Assembly: GCF_000276665.1 (NCBI RefSeq) | Contig: NW_004955402.1 | Coordinates: 7,923,472-7,987,471, forward strand | DNA: 64,000 nt | From: Chinchilla lanigera | Taxonomy: Eukaryota > Chordata > Mammalia > Rodentia > Chinchillidae | Direction: 5' to 3' | Shown: piece after piece, positions 60,398-64,000 of the stretch | Layout of the letters: every line of letters begins with the position of its first letter | Position numbering within the stretch: position 1 is the first letter of the stretch | Program-made: the position numbers and the translations under genes | The notes under the pieces: model-generated | Seen by the model: only the letters and a program-made list of their open reading frames with translations | Databases searched by the model: none | What the model was told of the DNA's origin: nothing

Positions 60398-61559
60398 TGG
60401 GATCCAGGCCCTCAGCTGGATTCCTTGGTCTTAGTGTGTGGACAGATTTCCTGCACTCTTTTGTATACTGTTCTTTGGGTGACTTATAAATAATCATATA
60501 AAGTATGTGTCCTGTATTATGTTGTTCCCCTTGCAAAATAAGCCGCCCCAAACCGACACACCTTAATACTTGGAGAAACCATGAAATGCTAGATTCCAAA
60601 ACTGAGAACCCTGGAAGGAAACTGCTGACTCACAACACACAGAAATTGTTTTGTTTTTGGATTCTTTTCCTTCCTCTTCTTCCCTGGCTTACTGAGGGCT
60701 GGGGGATTTTCCTGTGTCCCTTTTTCTGGTTTTGTTTTATTCTATCTCTTTTTTTCTCTTCCCCTTTGTTTTCCTTTTAATTTTTTTCTTTTTATTCTCT
60801 GTATTCTTTTTTCTTCCTTCACCTTCTATTTCCCATTTGTTTTTTCCTATTACCTTTGTATAATTCCACAAATATCCTTCTCTCTTCTAAAAGGATCCTT
60901 TGTCTCACTTCTCTCTCATCTTCTATTGTTTAAGTTTTCAAATTTTTCTTCTTGCATTCTACCATTTTCAACCCCCTATATCTTTCATAGTAAGTATAAC
61001 CATTATGTTTTATTCATCTTTAGGTAATTATATACTTACTGTTGAATTCTTTTTTTTTACCATTACTGGAGGTAATAGTTGTTGCATTTAGTGTATATTT
61101 TCTGTGTGTCAATATCTAGGTAGTCTTTATGCTATGATTATAGATTTCTTTTCATTGATTCTTACCATATGGTATGTCAATATCTAATTTGTCTTGGATG
61201 ATATTACTGTTGCTGATTTGCTTGATATTGTTAGGGTCACGTAATTACTGCTATTGGTGGATTTTTTTCTGTATACTAACACTCAGATTACCTTTGTGAC
61301 ATTAAAAATACTGCGGTCCATTTCTAGAGAAGTGGGTGTTGGGCCAACTGCACTGCATCCTCCCCTCCCAAAACAACAGAGGTGGCCAGCTCCTCAGGCA
61401 GACGCAAAGAACTACGGTTAGTGCTGCCCAAAAAGCTTCACCAAAAAGCTGACCAAAGAGATCTCCATACTAGCAACAAAGTCTTTCTGCTATAAGCACC
61501 CACAAGCCTCAGCACAAAACAAAGCAGAGCAGACAAAAGGCCCAGAAGAAACATGAGAA

Positions 61560-62545
61560 GATAAGGAAAAGAACTGGCTCCCCAAACTCCCAGCTTCCCT
61601 AAAGCTGATCCAGAGGACATGCAAGGGGAGGCTAGGAAAACCAACGCACTTCAGTTGTTAAAAAAGATTACAGATAATAACTACATAGATAATGGAAGTA
61701 ATAAATAATCAAAGAGCTTACAGAAGACACTAGTAAGAAAAGCTAACTGAGCTAAATAAAATGATGCAAAACACCAGTGATCAGTTTAGCAAAGAATTAG
61801 AATCCATGTAAAAGTTTCAAACAGAAATCTAGGAGATTAAAAATTGTATCAAAAGGATGGGCAGCGGAGGGAACTAGTATGAGGATAGAATTTCAGAAGT
61901 AGAAGACAAGATGTCTTCAAAGACCAGCTACTCAAAGATACCTTAAAAACAAGAGAACATGAAAAATGGATGCAACAGCTGCTAGACAACTCAGAGTAGA
62001 CTACTCCAAGATAAACTAGAATAAGTGAAAAGTCATATGACAGCACAAATGGTGTAAAAACTTATTTTCATAAGAATATTCTGAATACAGGGAAAGAAAT
62101 AAACTACAGATAAATGATGCATAAAGAACCTCCAAATAGCCATGATCAAAACAAAATCTCTCTATGTCACATTATAGTCAAAATTCCAGAAGTCCAACAC
62201 AGGAACAAAATCTCAAAAGCTGTTAGAAAAAAGTAACAAATCACTTATAAAGGTAAACCTATTAGAATTATAAGAGACTTATTTACACAAGCTTTAAAGG
62301 CCAGGAGGGCTAGGAGTGAAGTGTTTCAAGCCCTAAAATAAGAACTTCCAGCCTTGTCTTATATATCCTGCAGATCTTTCCTTCAAAACTGATGGAGAAA
62401 TAAGGTATTTGCATGACACAGTGCACCTCAAGATATTCTCAGGATATTCATAAACACCAAACCAGCATTATAAAAAATTCTCAGGAATATCTTAGAAAGG
62501 TATAAACCAACAATGCCAATAAGTCAGATAGGATGAGTACACCTA
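61560..62545 (+). pseudogene. L1 ORF1 remnant, broken
   Basis: A-rich ORF1 sequence with many stops. The segment at 61700-61990 is paralogous to 6120-6475, and the C-terminal domain motif (KTDGEIRYLHD) is at about 62383-62415. No continuous frame remains. Confidence 0.7.
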
Positions 62546-62604
62546 ACAAAAGGGAAAAAAACATAAGGAAACCAACAACAGGAAGATAGTGAAATGACAG
62601 GAAT

Positions 62605-64000
62605 AAGTCATTATCTTTGAGTAATAACTCTCAATGTGAAAGATATTAATTCCCCAATCAAAAGTCACAAATTGGCAGCATGGATCAAGAAAGAAAACCC
62701 AATGATATGCAGCACACAAGATACATATTTAATTTGAAAAGATGTTCAAGATTAAAAATCAAAGGATAGAGAACAATATTCCATGCAATGGGAAGCTGGA
62801 AGCAAAGCAGGAGTATCTGTCTCAATTTCAGACCAAGTGGATTTCAAGCCAAAACTTATCAGAAGAGACAAAGAAGGTCACCACATATTGGTTAAGGGAA
62901 CGGTTCAACAGGAAGTGGTAACAATTATAAGGACTCATACAGTAAACACTGGTGCACCCAACTTCATAAAACAAATACTGTTGATCATAAGAAATCAGAT
63001 AAATACCAGCACAGTTATAATGGGGAGCTTCAATACCCCACTGTCATGAATAGACATTCCAACTAGACAAAAAAATAAAAATTTCATAGTTTAACCAAAG
63101 CTTTGAACAAATAAACTTGATAGATATCTACCGAGTGTTCCATACAACAGCAGCAGAATACACATTCTTCTCAGCAGTACATGGGACGTTCTCCCAAATA
63201 GGCCACATATTGGCCCATGCATCATGCTTAAATAAATGCACAAAAATCAAAATTATCCCATGCATATTATCAGACCATGGTACAATGAAACTGAAATCAA
63301 TGACAAAATAAACCACAGAAATGATGGGAAACATATGAAAATTAAATAATACTCTCTTGAATAATCAATGGTCACAGAAAAAAATCAAGGAAGAAATTAG
63401 ATAGTTCCTAGAATCAAACAATAATGCCAGTACAACATGTGACATGATGAAAGTAGTTCTAAGAGGGTAGCTTATAGCTATGAATATCAGAAAAACAGAG
63501 TAGGCCCAAATAAATGACTTAATGATGCACGCTAAGGTCCTAGAAAAACAAGACCAATTCAAATCCAAACCTTGTATAAGGAAGGAAATTACAAAGATCA
63601 CAGCAGAAATGGATGAAATCAAGACTAAAAGAATAACACAAAGAATCAATGAATGGAAGAGTTGATTCTCTGAAGAATAAACAAAATTGATAAACCTCTA
63701 GGCAATCTTCTAGAAAAACTTCCAAAAAAGGAAATAAAAGACCAAACTCAATGCAATTAGAAATGAAAAAGGTAAAATCACAGCAGATTCTGCCAAAATT
63801 CAGATCATTGGTAACTAGTTTGAGAACCTGTGCTTTAATAAAATGAAACATTCAGAAGAAATGGATAGATTCCTAGATACATATGAATTAACAAAGCTGA
63901 ATCAAGAAGAGATAAAATTCCCGAATAATCCAATATTAGGAAATGAATTTGAAGAAGTAATAAAAAAGTTAGTAACTAAGAAAAGCCCAGGTCACAATGG
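62605..64000 (+). pseudogene. L1 ORF2 remnant (endonuclease region), broken and partial
   Basis: The N-terminal endonuclease text (INSPIK near 62645) is followed by the frame at 62783-63049 (KAGVSVSISDQVDFKPKLIR) and 63117-63311 (AEYTFFSAVHGTFSQIGHIL, ending SDHGTMKLKS). The catalytic GDFN motif reads GSFN (about 63020-63035), so a key acidic residue is lost. Multiple frameshifts follow. Confidence 0.88.

Larger units (their letters stand above)
59734..60560. mobile_element. Solo LTR (ERV) with perfect 5-bp target duplication, containing the assembly gap
   Basis: TGTAGTGGATTGATAACTGG at the left and AAACCGACACA at the right give canonical TG...CA ends. CCTTA flanks both sides (59729-59733 and 60561-60565). 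Tandem units precede the gap (59862-59922), and an ATAAATAATCATATAAAG stretch near 60486 may hold the polyadenylation signal. A 5-bp duplication suits ERVL-type or similar elements. No viral genes are present. The orientation is probably plus, judging by the position of that signal near the right end. Confidence 0.75.
58912..64000 (+). mobile_element. L1 (sense), 5' UTR to start of reverse-transcriptase region, cut by the right window edge
   Basis: After a GC-richer 5' UTR (about 58912-61550, containing a later LTR insertion), ORF1 remnants run to about 62540 (DGEIRYLHD near 62390). ORF2 starts near 62605 and extends off the right edge at KSPGHNG, the start of the reverse-transcriptase region. 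Frames are broken throughout. The 5' UTR assignment is by position and texture; the ORF assignments are firm. Confidence 0.8.

Noticed and set aside
59788..60599. Long frames of 181-257 codons spanning the gap on both strands
   Set aside because: They consist mostly of N bases translated as X and are artefacts of the assembly gap.

Overview
This window is mammalian nuclear DNA from a rodent-type genome. The evidence is tRNA-Ala/BC1-type ID SINEs (11 copies, most with clear target-site duplications), monomeric 7SL-derived B1 SINEs, at least one B1-ID dimer, several L1 lineages, MaLR LTRs and old mammalian fossils (MIR, L2, Tigger-type DNA transposons). The ID consensus, with a GGTACC-containing 3' part, is not the murine one. 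A non-murid, ID-rich rodent (for example a beaver-like or squirrel-related lineage) fits, but the species cannot be proven from the sequence alone. There are no bacterial features, operons or CRISPR arrays.

Layout. 0-8 kb is a stack of antisense L1s: a near-complete 5' half of an L1 with tandem promoter repeats (1-4357), a second L1 with a twin-priming inversion (4563-6475), and older L1 with two B1 insertions. 8-16 kb is mostly unassigned sequence with MIR/L2 fossils and one young ID. 16-21 kb holds Tigger fragments, B1s, a 5'-truncated L1 and two MaLR LTRs. 21-34 kb is mostly single-copy-looking sequence. It includes a CpG-rich block (29.2-30.1 kb), possible conserved non-coding stretches (25.6-26.1 and 28.6-28.8 kb) and a split MaLR LTR. 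34.4-42.4 kb is an old antisense L1 interrupted by a TMEM30A (CDC50A) retrocopy with a fully intact 362-codon reading frame (37518-38606, minus strand). The same L1 carries a 42-nt 5S rRNA fragment flanked by an 8-bp duplication. 44.2-46.2 kb is a decayed KIFAP3 processed pseudogene (minus strand). 46-58 kb is mostly unassigned, with Tigger, MaLR, MIR and L1 3'UTR remnants. 58.9-64 kb is a sense L1 that runs off the right edge. Its 5' region was hit by an LTR (59734-60560) with a perfect 5-bp target duplication, and a 475-base assembly gap lies inside that LTR.

No spliced host gene could be recognised. The window looks like gene-poor intergenic or deep intronic DNA. The only protein likely to be encodable is the TMEM30A retrocopy. 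No gene cluster or pathway is present, and no undescribed molecular system was found. The most interesting items are the intact retrocopy, the 5S rRNA micro-insertion and the LTR minisatellite that coincides with the assembly gap.
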